Shown: positions 48,178 through 58,627 of the stretch, one piece after another | Numbering within the stretch: position 1 is the first letter of the stretch | Layout of the letters: each line of letters begins with the position of its first letter | Position numbers and translations under genes: made by a program | The notes under the pieces: generated by a model | Databases searched by the model: none | Seen by the model: only the letters and a program-made list of their open reading frames with translations | Told to the model about the DNA's origin: nothing | Assembly: GCA_907164885.2 (NCBI GenBank) | Contig: OU015499.1 | Span: 161,808,590-161,872,589, forward strand | Length of the DNA stretch: 64,000 nucleotides | Reading direction: 5' to 3' | DNA from: Dolomedes plantarius | Taxonomy: Eukaryota > Arthropoda > Arachnida > Araneae > Dolomedidae

Positions 48178-48552
48178 TGTAAGAAATTCAAGAACGACAT
48201 CAGAGATACAAAATAACGTGGGTTGAATTGACAACACAAGGACAAGAATTACATAGACACAAAAATAGTGGTATATATACATAGGCAAGGATTAAAGCAC
48301 TGACCAATCAGGAATGTGGTAGGTTTAAACATTAACAAATAAGGGACTGTTCACATAGGAGTCCGTTGCGTTGCGTTAAGGAAAAGATGACGTTGAGACG
48401 AAAATAAACCAATCATAGGCGTTAAAATTTTCATTGCTAATCGTTTGGAGGTATATGATTGGTTTATTTTCGTCTCAACGTCATCTTTTCCTTAACGCAA
48501 CGAAACGGACTCCTATGTGAACAGGCCCTAAGAGATGCGATTATATCTAACA
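48178..48552 (-). mobile_element. Copia LTR, interrupted by a Harbinger MITE
   Basis: On the complement it starts TGTTAGATATAATCGCATCT, directly after a purine-rich AAGGGGAAG, and ends GAATTTCTTACA, giving TG...CA ends. A TATA-like TATGTATATATACC lies inside. The MITE at 48343-48528 splits it with a TAA duplication. Only this LTR is visible. Confidence 0.65.
48343..48528. mobile_element. Harbinger-type foldback MITE, copy 1
   Basis: 186 bp. The ends are GGGACTGTTCACATAGGAGT and, in complement, GGGCCTGTTCACATAGGAGT, with nearly perfect complementarity over about 75 bp. It is flanked by TAA on both sides. A 3-bp TWA duplication is the hallmark of PIF/Harbinger. Confidence 0.88.
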
Positions 48553-48559
48553 CTTCCCC

Positions 48560-48670
48560 TTAATCGTTTCGCATAGAACACAAACATAATAATTTTTCCA
48601 ATTTACATTTTGGTAAACATTTAGTAAAAACACCAGTAATTTGCGATTCAGTACAAATATATTTCACACA
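48560..48670 (-). pseudogene. C-terminal end of Copia RNase H
   Basis: It reads VKYICTESQITGVFTKCLPK, then CKLEKLL, and stops at 48560, just before the polypurine tract and LTR. The (V/I)KYIxTxxQIADxxTKxLPxxKxE pattern is the standard end of Copia pol. The upstream part is displaced by Tc1 element 3, whose TA junction falls at 48671. Confidence 0.85.
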
Positions 48671-48672
48671 TA

Positions 48673-49884
48673 CACTCAAGAGTCAAAACATTATGACCAC
48701 CTGTCAATAACGAGTTGGCCCACCTTTGGCGCGCAACACAGCTTCAACCCGCCTTGGCATGGATGCCACAAGTCCTTGGTAGATGGCCAGAGATAGATTG
48801 TACCAGATGTTTAAACAACGGTCACGCAAATCCGAGATATTGCGAATTGGTGGTCTTTGAACTCTGAGCTGCCGTCCCATGACATCCAAAATGTGCTCTA
48901 TCGGATTGAGTTAGGCGGCCAGGACATTAACTGGAATTCAGCATCATGTTCCTGGAACCACTCCAACACAGTTTTAGCCTTGTGACACGGGGCGTTGTCC
49001 TGTTGGAACATTCCATTTCCAGCTGGAAAAACAGAGGCCATGTAAGGGTGCAACTGGTCCGCAATGATGTTCAGATACCCTGTAGCATTCATGGTCTGCT
49101 CTACCACAACCATTGGTCCCAGAGACGCCCAAGAGAAAGTCACCACCCAAAGCATAATACCGCCACCACCGGCCTGTGTATGACCTACTGTACATTGAGG
49201 GAGCAACAGTTCGCCTGGAAGACGGCGTATCCTGACACGGCCATCGGCGTGATGAATGACAAACCGTGATTCATCTGACCAGTCAACTCTCTCCCACTGA
49301 TCCATGGACCAGTCGTGATGTTCCCGGGCCCAGCGCAGGCGCAATTGGCGATGATGATTGGTCAGCAAAGGCACACGAGTGGGACGTTTCCTGCGTAGCC
49401 CCATATCCAACAGTGTCCGCTGAACAGTGTGCTGCGATACTATTCTACTTGGCCCTGCATTGTATTGGGCTGTCAGCTGAGCCACTGTCTGGCTCCGGTT
49501 TTGCTTCACCATGCGAGACAGTCTCCGACGACCTTTTTCTTTGATAGCGTGTGGACGTCCAACACCATGTCGTCTACTGCTGGTTTCCCCGTCGTTCATC
49601 CACTTTGCATAAGTACTAACAACTGTAGGTTGCGAATAACCCACGAGTCGTGCAGTTTCGGAAATACTTGTTCCGAGACTTCGAGCCATTCCAATCTGCC
49701 CTCTATCAAAGTCGATTAGATCCGCAGCCTTTCCCATCACACACAGAAGTAAGTGAAAGAATGATTCTTCAGACTCTCCAGCAGCAGTTAAATACCACTT
49801 GCACCTGATCACGTGCCTTCCACGTCAACCAGGCGAATTCATTGTGAAATGTGGGCGTGGTCATATTGTTTTGGCTCTTGAGTG
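48673..49884 (-). mobile_element. Tc1-like element 3 (DD34E)
   Basis: 1.21 kb. The ends are CACTCAAGAGTCAAAACATT and, in complement, CACTCAAGAGCCAAAACAAT, flanked by TA. It is inserted in Copia pol. Its right end lies only 6 bp from the end of a Tigger fragment. Confidence 0.9.
48704..49737 (-). pseudogene. Tc1 transposase (DD34E), one small deletion
   Basis: The start chosen is the ATG at 49737 (MGKAADLIDFDRGQIGMARS); an in-frame upstream extension is less typical. The helix-turn-helix reads SISETARLVGYSQPTVV, followed by GVGRPHAI and HTVQRTLLDMGLRRKRP. The core reads DWSDESRFVIHHADG (first Asp) and MFQQDNAPCHKA (second Asp). At about 48905 a few bases are lost from the expected SPDLNPIEH, so the frame shifts exactly before the catalytic Glu; NPIEHILDVMGRQLR is readable in the next frame. 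It ends AVLRAKGGPTRY. It is otherwise full length. Confidence 0.92.
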
Positions 49885-49892
49885 TATATGTA

Positions 49893-50363
49893 CAGTGATT
49901 TCCGCTTATAAGAATCCCGTTTGTTATCACTGTTTTTGATTCTTATAAGCGGTTGATTGTTATAGCCGAAATTTAGGTTTTTGGACAGACACACACACAC
50001 ACACCTATATATACATATATTAGATAATTTACCATAAAATATTCTTTAATTTACGTTAATTATCTTTTATTAAAATTATTTTTTATAATTTTAAAAATAA
50101 CTTAATTTCTAGACCTATAAGTTGATACACATGATTATAGTAAGAGAAGAAAAAAATCCAATATTTTTTACAACGTACCTGCTTAACAGTTTTAACATTT
50201 CAACTACAGGAAGGAGCAAGAAAAAGTTTTCTATGGTAGTTTGACGTAATGAAGTTTTCAGGAGGCTGTTTATACCTCTTTGAATGCCAATAGTCTCAGA
50301 CGAAGATTCACCTTCTAGCTTACGTTTCACAGTTTGATAACATGCTGAATCTACCAATGTCAC
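49893..50363 (-). mobile_element. Tigger (pogo-type) 3' fragment
   Basis: It ends CAGTGATTTCCGCTTATAAG after a TA, with ATTCTTATAAGCGG inverted about 40 bp inside. The complement of 50363-50115 reads CYQTVKRKLEGE, then TIGIQRGINSLLKTSLRQTT and IENFF, resembling the C-terminus of CENP-B-like Tigger transposases (...QxTIxxFF). The catalytic region is absent. A CA repeat lies at about 49988-50003. Confidence 0.55.
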
Positions 50364-50829
50364 GTTAGCCTAAGTGATAGTGGACACATCGCCGAAGATT
50401 TATATGTTTCAGGGTCCAGGAAGTCGCAACCAAGATGTGGGAGGTAGAAAAGAGGAGATCGGACCCGGACGGGCAAAGATGAAAATATAGCTTTGGCGCC
50501 AATTCCGAATGAAGGCGGTGACGTCAGATTAACGAAATTGCCTATTCTCCCGCTGCCGATCCAAGGAAGACGGAGGTTTTTGGAGGATCCCGTGGCTCCT
50601 CGCGAATCGGGTGTCCCAGAGCCGCAAGGATACCCGAATTTCCGAGATTTTTAAAGTCCCGATCTCACTATATGACGTCATACCGCTGAATACTTCATGA
50701 AAGTCCTTCCCCGGGCTTTATTAAGTCCAAGAGCACTATGCTCTGCCAAATGCATCTCTAAAACGAACACGGGGCACAGGTTTCAAGTGACTCGAGGAAG
50801 CGATGACGTCATGGAAACCGGCGTAGGAG
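50364..50829. other. GC-rich stretch with three TGACGTCA sites
   Basis: Markedly GC-richer than its surroundings, with no coding frame recognised. It may be part of an LTR or an old promoter region. It has a TTTATTAAG motif near 50717 but no confirmed boundaries. A Harbinger MITE begins at 50833. Confidence 0.4.
50519..50811. promoter_or_regulatory. three perfect cAMP-response-element palindromes
   Basis: TGACGTCA occurs at 50519-50526, 50673-50680 and 50804-50811. The 8-bp palindrome is the consensus CREB/ATF site. Three in 300 bp of this AT-rich window is more than expected by chance. Function is unproven, and no gene is assigned to them. Confidence 0.45.
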
Positions 50830-50832
50830 TTA

Positions 50833-51018
50833 GGGCCTGTTCACATAGGAGTCCGTTGCGTTGCGTTAAGGAAAAGATGACGTTGAGGCGAAAATAAACC
50901 AATCACAGGACTCCAAACGATTAGCAATGAAATTTTTAACGCCTATGATTGGTTTATTTTCGTCTCAACGTCATCTTTTCCTTAACGCAACGCAACGGAC
51001 TCCTATGTGAACAGGCCC
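50833..51018. mobile_element. Harbinger-type foldback MITE, copy 2
   Basis: 186 bp, the same as copy 1, flanked by TTA on both sides (50830-50832, 51019-51021). The ends are GGGCCTGTTCACATAGGAGT in both orientations. Confidence 0.9.
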
Positions 51019-51170
51019 TTAATCTTTTTTCGGCACAAATTTTAAATGAAACAGGAAGCATTATTTCTTATGTTTCACAATCAATTTGTAGTCTAAAAGA
51101 GATTTGGAAGGTGAATGTCCCATTTTTAATAAATTCTATCTATTATAAATTAAATGTTTGTTATTATTGT

Positions 51171-51290
51171 CCAATCATATGCGTTAAAAATTTCACTGCT
51201 AATCGTTTGGAGGCATGTGATTGGTTTATTTTCGTCTCAACATCATCTTTTCCTTAACGCAACGCAACGGACTCCTATGTGAACAGGCCC
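51171..51290. mobile_element. Harbinger-type foldback MITE, copy 3 (truncated)
   Basis: Only the right two-thirds is present, from CCAATCATATGCGTTAAAAA to GAACAGGCCC, followed by TAA. The left arm is missing. Confidence 0.8.
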
Positions 51291-51293
51291 TAA

Positions 51294-51715
51294 CTCTGAT
51301 GCTACAGTTGTTTGTAGGATGAAAGAAGGAAAAGCTCATCATGTAAGAGCAGACAACTAGTATCCTTACATGATAAGAGCAAATTCTCGCATTACAGGTC
51401 TGAACCATCCACATATATGTCTATTGATTTTAGATAAAATATGACCTTTAAAAGAATAGATCTTAAAATCTGAATAAAAGAAACAACTAAAAAAAAACTA
51501 AATAAAATGAAAATGCTGTTCATCATATCAAATCTGTAACACAAATAAACAAAAACTCTATAATATAGATAAAAGAATTAAAGTAAAAACTTAGGAGTAC
51601 TATTCTCATATTTTTTTTGTTTTAATTCCAATATCTTTAAATTTGTCATACTCATTAAGTCATTCTCTTAACAATTCAGTAAGCAAAGTACTTTTTTGCT
51701 GAAACCAATCAAAAA
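51294..51715. other. AT-rich unassigned stretch
   Basis: Nothing recognised. Confidence 0.25.
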
Positions 51716-52195
51716 CTATACTTATATATAAAGTGAGAGCGATTTTGTACGTGGAGGGTAATCTTCAGAACCACTGTACCTATTTGAAAAATTCTTTCAC
51801 TGTTTGAAAGGTACAGTATTCCAGATGGACACAGGCTATATATTATGTATATCTGATCAGTAGAAATAAAGTTAGGGGCTTAATCCTAACAATCTCCATT
51901 GTTACCGCTACTGTCTTCTACTGCTTTTTGTGCCGAAGTCTTCTACGATCCTTTTCGTGGTGCTATCGCGGTGGGCTTCTGTTCTGACGCTAGCGGTTCG
52001 AACCTAGCAGTTCTCTGGCACGCCTTTTTCTTTAAAAAAATTTATTTTAATTATTAACTAACATAAAATTAATTTAAGGTATTATTTAGGTTATTATTAA
52101 GGTAAAAAAATATTTACAATTTATTGGCTATCAACTGGAAATTTATTGGTATAATATTTTGTTCAACCCGGACAAAGTCGGGACGGGTCGCTAGT
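51716..52195 (+). mobile_element. Helitron-like repeat, third family
   Basis: It begins CTATACTTATATATAAAGTG and ends AAAGTCGGGACGGGTCGCTAGT, the CTATA...CTAGT layout seen in the other HINE-like repeats. Inside, 51950-52025 holds CTATCGCGGTGGGC and GCGGTTCGAACCTAG, a possible pol III A/B box pair, as if a tRNA-like sequence was captured. It lies directly against the right arm of the inverted repeat. Confidence 0.5.
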
Positions 52196-52763
52196 AAATA
52201 ATAAATTTAAAAAATTTCATTAACGAAGTCAGAACTGAATGTAAATATTCCTTAGAAACCCTAAGTGTTCCAAACATACATTGCTGATACTTTCATACTT
52301 CCAATAACAAAGAGTGAATAAAAGAAAAAAAACTTTCTAGAATGCCATCGATTATTATTGGTTCTGTGCGATCGGCCAGAGTTCAGTAAATACCCATATT
52401 TATTATTTTTAGTCACGTAAGCACATATCACCAATTTATAAATGAATTAAAAAAATAGAGAGAGTAACTCAAACTATCAATGAATTTTGAGTAAAAGAAT
52501 TTTCTCTTTTTTTTTTTAAATTACAAAGTGAACATTCTTTACCTCCTCTCAAACGCTTTCGATAATTCAGAGCGAAAATTCTCGGACTCCTCTTTTATTG
52601 AAAATGGTTAACATAAAATTACTGTATCAACATTGCTTCTAGTTGAATCAATAGACAAATTCTAATCAAATGGGAGGAAGTGGGCTAGCCAAGTAACCCC
52701 CCCCCCCTGAAAAGATAACAGGAATGAAGATAAAAACTTCGTTAACCGAAAACTGGTATACGC
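52196..52763 (-). repeat. inverted repeat, right arm
   Basis: The complement of 47588-48165; see that entry. GGCGGCCATCTTGGAGACC follows at once outside the arm. Confidence 0.85.
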
Positions 52764-54362
52764 CATCAAAAGTGAGGCGGCCATCTTGGAGACCTTTGGA
52801 GAACAAAACCAGGAAATCCTATGGAGATTAGCATTTCCTCCTTTTTGCGGAGACTCTTGTTCGAAAGCTATCCATACTTAAAGGAATTACTACCATGTAA
52901 ACCTTAGTTTGTTTAAAATCCTCGATTTTTTATAAAAATTACGCCTGGACATGCTGATTTTAATGAGATTATTCACTTTCGAATTTAACTTTGCCAAACA
53001 CTGCAAAGTAGGCGATAAGCGTATTGAAATAGAAAATTATGATAACCCTTGTATGGTAACCTTCTAAAGAAAAATGTAAATCATTTTGGGATTGATTATA
53101 TTGATTCATTTCCGGTGTCTGATAGCCGTGTGCAATGACGACAACTTACGATATTTGTTCTTTTTTCAGCGGTAATTTAAATTTAATAAAACGAGGGCAA
53201 GATGCTTTGAAGTCTTCCCACTTACAGCCGTTTTATTACGACCCGTGTGGGATTATGTGTTCATGTGTTCATGCATCAATGAAAAATAAAACTTGCAATG
53301 TTGAAATAAGTTTAATTTATGTTTTTTTCTCTCAAATTTTGTTTTGCCTATTAAAAAAATATATGCTCTTCTGATTGACTAGTCTTTATCTAGTATTTCA
53401 GTTATAAATCTGACTTTTTATAACTGAAACATATCAAATTCCTACAAGTATGATTACTTCTGAATAATTTTCCTGTTGGCTTTCGAAGTAGATAATGATA
53501 GGTAGATAATGATCGTAGTTTAAATATTGTTGCCTCCCAAAAACAATTTAAAAATTCTCCTTAATTTCTTTATTAATTTTTAAATTTTTGTTTTAGATTA
53601 TTGTTTTTATCTCTAAGAAATCTGTAAAGATCACGTATTTTTTTCATGTTGTATGAAAATCCTTTTTTTTTTTTTTAACAATATAAGTAGGATGAGAACA
53701 TGTGTTCTTTAAATTCCTACGACTGAAGTCAACAGCAAAACAGAGCATATTTAAATAAGGAGCGATAAAAACAGATCTGTACTACACCAAAAAGAATATA
53801 ATAAATTGTATTCAGGTTTTGGTATAGTGCAAAATACTTTTAAATGAAATACTTCGGTTGTAAGATGAGAAAATAATAATTGTTGATGAAGAAAAATAAT
53901 AAGTAAAATTTTAATGAGAAATGTTTTCGTCAAAACCAGAATATTCCAACTAACATCTGGTGTCTACCCGTCACCCCGACATAGTATTTATTGCCCTGGT
54001 GAGATATTTATCGTCAAACCAGAGATTAATCTGAAATGTGCAAAAGCATTCGCCCTTGGCGAAAATCAGCCAACTCTGTGCCAAATGTTTGCGCACAAAG
54101 CGTAAAACCGACGTTTTCCAAAGAAACGTTTCAATTTCCTAGGAACATTACACATGTGCTAGGAACGTTACACGGTGTACATTTCAATAGGTCTTAAGAA
54201 TTAAAAGGTATTGAAAAAGTAAATTAAAAAGAATTGGCTTTGAAGTAAAAAATCCTCGAAATTTTCCTCTATGGACGTTAACATGGGAGCGATTAGCTGT
54301 GGTCTCCAAAGTCGAAAATATCGTCGCTATCCGATGGCGTATACTCACAAGGCTTAAACATC
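52764..54362. other. mostly unassigned stretch before copy D
   Basis: Apart from the SWIM-type fragment at 53171-53310 nothing is recognised. 54050-54170 includes an AGGAACATTACACATGTGC/AGGAACGTTACACGGTG pair. The frame at 53914-54105 has no known domain. Confidence 0.3.
53171..53310 (+). pseudogene. fragment of a SWIM-type transposon-associated protein
   Basis: Just after a possible acceptor (TTCTTTTTTCAG) it reads GNLNLIKRGQDALKSSHLQP, FYYDP and VHASMKNKTCNVE. In many arthropod repeat-encoded proteins the phrase ...GxxAxxxxHVxxFxYD...VxASMKxKxYxV... precedes a SWIM zinc finger (CxCPxGxxxxCKH). Here the frame ends before any finger. This is assignment by memory of the pattern. Confidence 0.4.
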
Positions 54363-56658
54363 GTAGCATATAACAGTGATTAATCACCAGTAACTAACTT
54401 TCATTATTTCTTGGTTCAATGGCAACAATATCTCTTAAGCGCGTAGTATATGTTATGTTGATTATTTCTTTCAACACTCCATAATCATAGTAAATAAATA
54501 TAAAAATGTGCTGACCTTGGAGAGAAACTTTCACAGGTTTTCGAATGAATCACGGTGTAAAATAATACTACAGATTATGCTGGAAAAATAAACAGCTATT
54601 CAAGTAAGTTTAATTTACAGGTAATTTTTTTCTGTATTGTATAACAGAACAGTTTTGTTAAGACGTTGAAAATGATATATATGATTTCTACATTTTTCTC
54701 TATCTATTTTTTGTGAGTGAGGCTAAATTCTTATACAATTCTTATAACTATTAAACTGTTTAAATCTGTATGTTCAGGCATGGTTTGTGGTTTTCAGCAT
54801 ATAAGTAGATTAGGGTGAAATGGGGTAATTGAGAATGCAGAATCATGTAGTTCCACTTTGAATATAAATAAGTTTTTAACAAGTTGTTGTATAAAATTTG
54901 CATACATACTTTTGGTTATGTTCTACATTTATAGTTTTCTTTTTTTAAAATCTGTTCACAACTTTTTTTTGCCGTAAATATTTAAAGTTTTTGTGTTTTG
55001 CGTTCTCACTTGCACCCGCACTTCGGGCAAGTGAGAACGCGGGTCCCAATGAATCAAAGTTGCTTATAGCAAAATAAGTAGGGTAAGGGAAAGAATAGCT
55101 ATTTCACACTGAACACTAGGCTTTTTTTAAAATTAACATTCTTTCATTATGGAAGTATTTTTTCAAGTTAGCAGTGTCAGTAACATACGAATATTAACAA
55201 AAGAAGTATATTTGTATTATTTGTGTTTAATAACAAATGTATGTTAAAAGATAAAGAAATTTTTTTTCCTTTGCATAGACCTTATTGAATATTGTAGGAC
55301 CAAAAAGATACGGAAAAAATTAGTTCACTTTTGGCTCTTCCAGGAACACTAATGAGACATCGTCTGGTACAAAAGGTAACTCAGAAATAGTGACAACAGA
55401 ATTTGAAATTCAATATATTCACACATAGTTTGTAATATCCACTCCACTGACATTCACTAACAGTTAGTCTAAACATGTTAGTTTATTGCAATTCACTTCT
55501 TCAAATGAACAAAAAAAAAAGCTAGTTTCAGTTGCAAAATTTACTATTTTTGAATGTTAAGGAATTAAAAACAGTCATCAGCTGTTAAAGAAACATGGCA
55601 AAAGGTAGTTGGTTATGAAGTTTTTCCAGCTGGAAAACATATGTTGGGAAGAAAAAACAATTTATATGGCTGTTATTACACAAAGTTACATTTTTTTCAG
55701 TATATGGAGCCAGTTCTCACTTGCTCCAATCTTTTAATTTCTCATTTGCTCCTATAAAAAATTTTATGGGGCAAGTGAAAACACTGCAGTACTAAAGTAA
55801 TACTGCAAAAAATGGTTTATATATATTTTATCTGTATTCTTTGTTTCTTAATGAATAACTAGGTAGTTTCAAAATAACTCTTCATGTTGTGGTTAATTAG
55901 TTATGACTTTTTTGGGGGGGACTAGTACTTGAACTTGGTACCTTAGTTAAAATGCAAGGGTTTGGTAGGTATAAAAAAATTCTATTTTACAATTTTTTTC
56001 TGTAAATAAAAACTATACTTAACAATAGAGCAAGAACTTTCCTACAAAGTACACTTGAAATTATTTTTAAAAAGTTTAATTTTTTAAGGTTTTAAACCCA
56101 CGTTCTCACTTACCCCACATCATCCTAATACTTTTTTGTTGATTTTGGCAGGCTATTAAAATATACACTCTACAGTTTCAAGAAATAGCAAAAAGTTGCC
56201 AATCTGATAATTTTATGAACAATTTTTATCCTAAATTTATCAGTATAATGGTCTGACATAGACACTTGCCCCAACAAAAAATTTTATGGGGCAAGTGAAA
56301 ATACTGCAGTACTAAAGTAATACTGCAAAATCGGTTTATATATATTTTATCTGTATTCTTTGTTTCTTAATGAATAAATAGGTATTTTCAAAATAACTCT
56401 TCGTGCTGTGGTTAATTAGTTATGACTTTTTTTTTTTTGGGGGGGGGGGGGGGGGGCTAGTACTCGAACTTGGTATTTAGCAACTTTGCTGGTTATGAAT
56501 TATAGAAATGATTTTGAACTGTTAATAATCATGGTAAAAGATAAAATATAAGGGGAAGAGTTCCATATACTGTGTCATTCAGCTTAAAGGCATCACACTC
56601 CACCAAGTGGAGTTTCCTTATGAGAAATTTAGAAAAATAACATTTAACACTGTTTTAA
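54363..56658 (+). repeat. repeat unit copy D, first part
   Basis: It starts at the unit terminus (GCATATAACAGTGATTAATC) and aligns with copies A and B. It ends at TTAA (56655-56658), where piggyBac sequence begins. It contains several GTTCTCACTTGCCCC-like motifs and poly-G runs. It is uninterrupted where copy B has the DD82E element. Confidence 0.75.
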
Positions 56659-58627
56659 CCCTATACTGCATGATTTTTTATTTTTCCTTGAAAAATATAT
56701 ATATATATATATATATTTGAATATAATGAGAAAGCATGGAAAAATATTTTTTAAAAATTAACTCTTAAATTTTCTCTATTTTTTAATTAAATATTATTTT
56801 GTTGCCAAATGGCAACACCATGCAGTTAAACATAAAAAAGTAAATAATCAAACTGTGCCAAACGGCTACACCATACATTCAACAACAAAAAAAAATACTT
56901 TAAATGACAGTCTCTGGAACAGTTTTTCTCTTTGTAAAAACATGGAGGTCCTAAGCATTTGGTGCTGTACTCTTGTAAATCCTTTGCAATTCGACATTTT
57001 ACATTGTTATTTATTTGTACACTGCTCTGGCCCATGATCAATTATGTCAAATGAGATCTTTTGGAGGCTCTCTTGAGCAAGCTTTTTTTTGTTTGTTTTC
57101 CCAACTAGTTCCTCTGTTTCTGATGGTCTCCATCTGTTTAGTGATTTTGCTTGTCCACGTAAGCACAAATTTTGTGCTAACTGCAATCTAAAATTAAGAA
57201 ATTTCAAAGGCTTTTCAGTACTGAATTTTTGTTTGTGCACTCTCTTATACAAGCATTGTTACCAAGCATTGATAATTGTGAGGTCTAATAGATGCTAGAA
57301 CAACCGAAAATACCACTTTTTGCTTCGCATGATTATTTTATACCTTCCAATCAAACTATCAAGTAAGTCCACACCTCCCATGTGCTTGTTTGAAGTTCTT
57401 ATAATGTAAGGACAATTTCCTTTCGTATGACACTTTTCTTTCCTGTCAAAGAGCTCTAATTTACTTGCAGGATTGGTACCGGCAAATGTGGAGAGCATTG
57501 TGATGCTTCTGTTATCTTTCCACGACACATCACACCATCATGACAGTTCACAACCATCATATTTAGCTACAAATTCAGTGATGGATCCACAAACCTATAG
57601 TTTCAATTCCTTATAAGTTGGAAGTTTGTAGTCTGGAATTTTATTTCTTCTAATAGTTCCAAGAGATAAAATTCCTTTTTTCTTCAAAAGATTTTTGACG
57701 CTGATCAATCAAAGGTTTCAGTTTGTAAAATTTATCCTGGCCTCTTTGCAAATGAGTTGAAAATGCATTATTGTCATTGAAATGAAACTATCTTCTAATT
57801 TTTTCAAATTCATTAACTCACATAGAATTTTGAGTGAGAGATATTCCAACAACAGGGTTCCAGTACAATCTAAAGTCTTTAAAGCTTTTTACAGAACTCA
57901 TTATGCAAATTCCCAAATATTTTCTTATATCTGATAATGTTACATTGAGTGGTTTATAAGGCGTCTTTTTACACTATATAGAATAGTTTGTTCGGTAATG
58001 AAAGTTATAGGTTCCGGCAGAAAAAAATATGAAAGAAAGTAATAAGGTGTTTCCAAATTCAAAATATTTTGAGGTAGCTGTGTATCTCCACTGAAAGTTA
58101 TGGACACAGGATTTATTTGACTTTTTCTTCCATATATGTTTAATTCTATTTTCTTTTCAACTTTGTTAATTTTTTTTCTCTAATGTTTTATTACCTGAAG
58201 TTGAACTTTCATATTGAATATTCATTTCATTCTCAGATGATTCTGAATCATTTTCACTGTCAGAACTATCCTCTTGATTTCTATTAAAGAGAACATTAGG
58301 ATTAACTGTAGGATCTTCATCACTATTATCCAAATCTTCATCACTTCCACTTGAAAGAGCATTCCATATTTCATCTGTCAATAATTTCTTTTTACCATCT
58401 GTATCAATGAAGTAAACAGACCTATCTGCTTCCATTATTCTAGTATATAGAGTTTTAAAAAAGAAGTAAATTGCTTCTAATCATATGGCAATGACTCAAA
58501 ATTTGATCTGCACCGTCAAAAAAAATATATATAGAGAGAGAGAAATAAAAACGAAGCACATGCTTTAAGAACTTCAGTGTTGGCTTGGTTAGTTCACTCG
58601 TTCATAGCACCCTTCCTGCAGAATGTT
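56659..58627 (-). mobile_element. piggyBac-type element, one end preserved
   Basis: It begins CCCTATACTGCATG directly after TTAA, as piggyBac elements do. Copy A shows the empty site around CACTGTTTTAAAACTTC. The other terminus was not found. The unit sequence after the insertion site is missing from D until 60335, so a deletion or further insertion removed it. Confidence 0.7.
57007..58435 (-). pseudogene. piggyBac transposase relic (PGBD-like)
   Basis: It starts MEADRSVYFIDTDGKKKLLT at 58435 with a Ser/Glu/Asp-rich N-terminal stretch, as is usual. After stops and shifts it reads SDIRKYLGICIMSSVKSFKD, FRLYW, FEKIRR, FHFNDN and DKFYKLKPLID. Further on it reads SWKDNRSITMLSTFAG, TSNKHMGGVDLLDSLIGRY and KKWYFRLF, the conserved end of the DDE_Tnp_1_7 core including the MGGVDxxD Asp. 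A central piece with one of the catalytic Asps appears to be missing. It ends after basic and acidic stretches without a clear CxxC zinc-binding tail. Confidence 0.85.
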
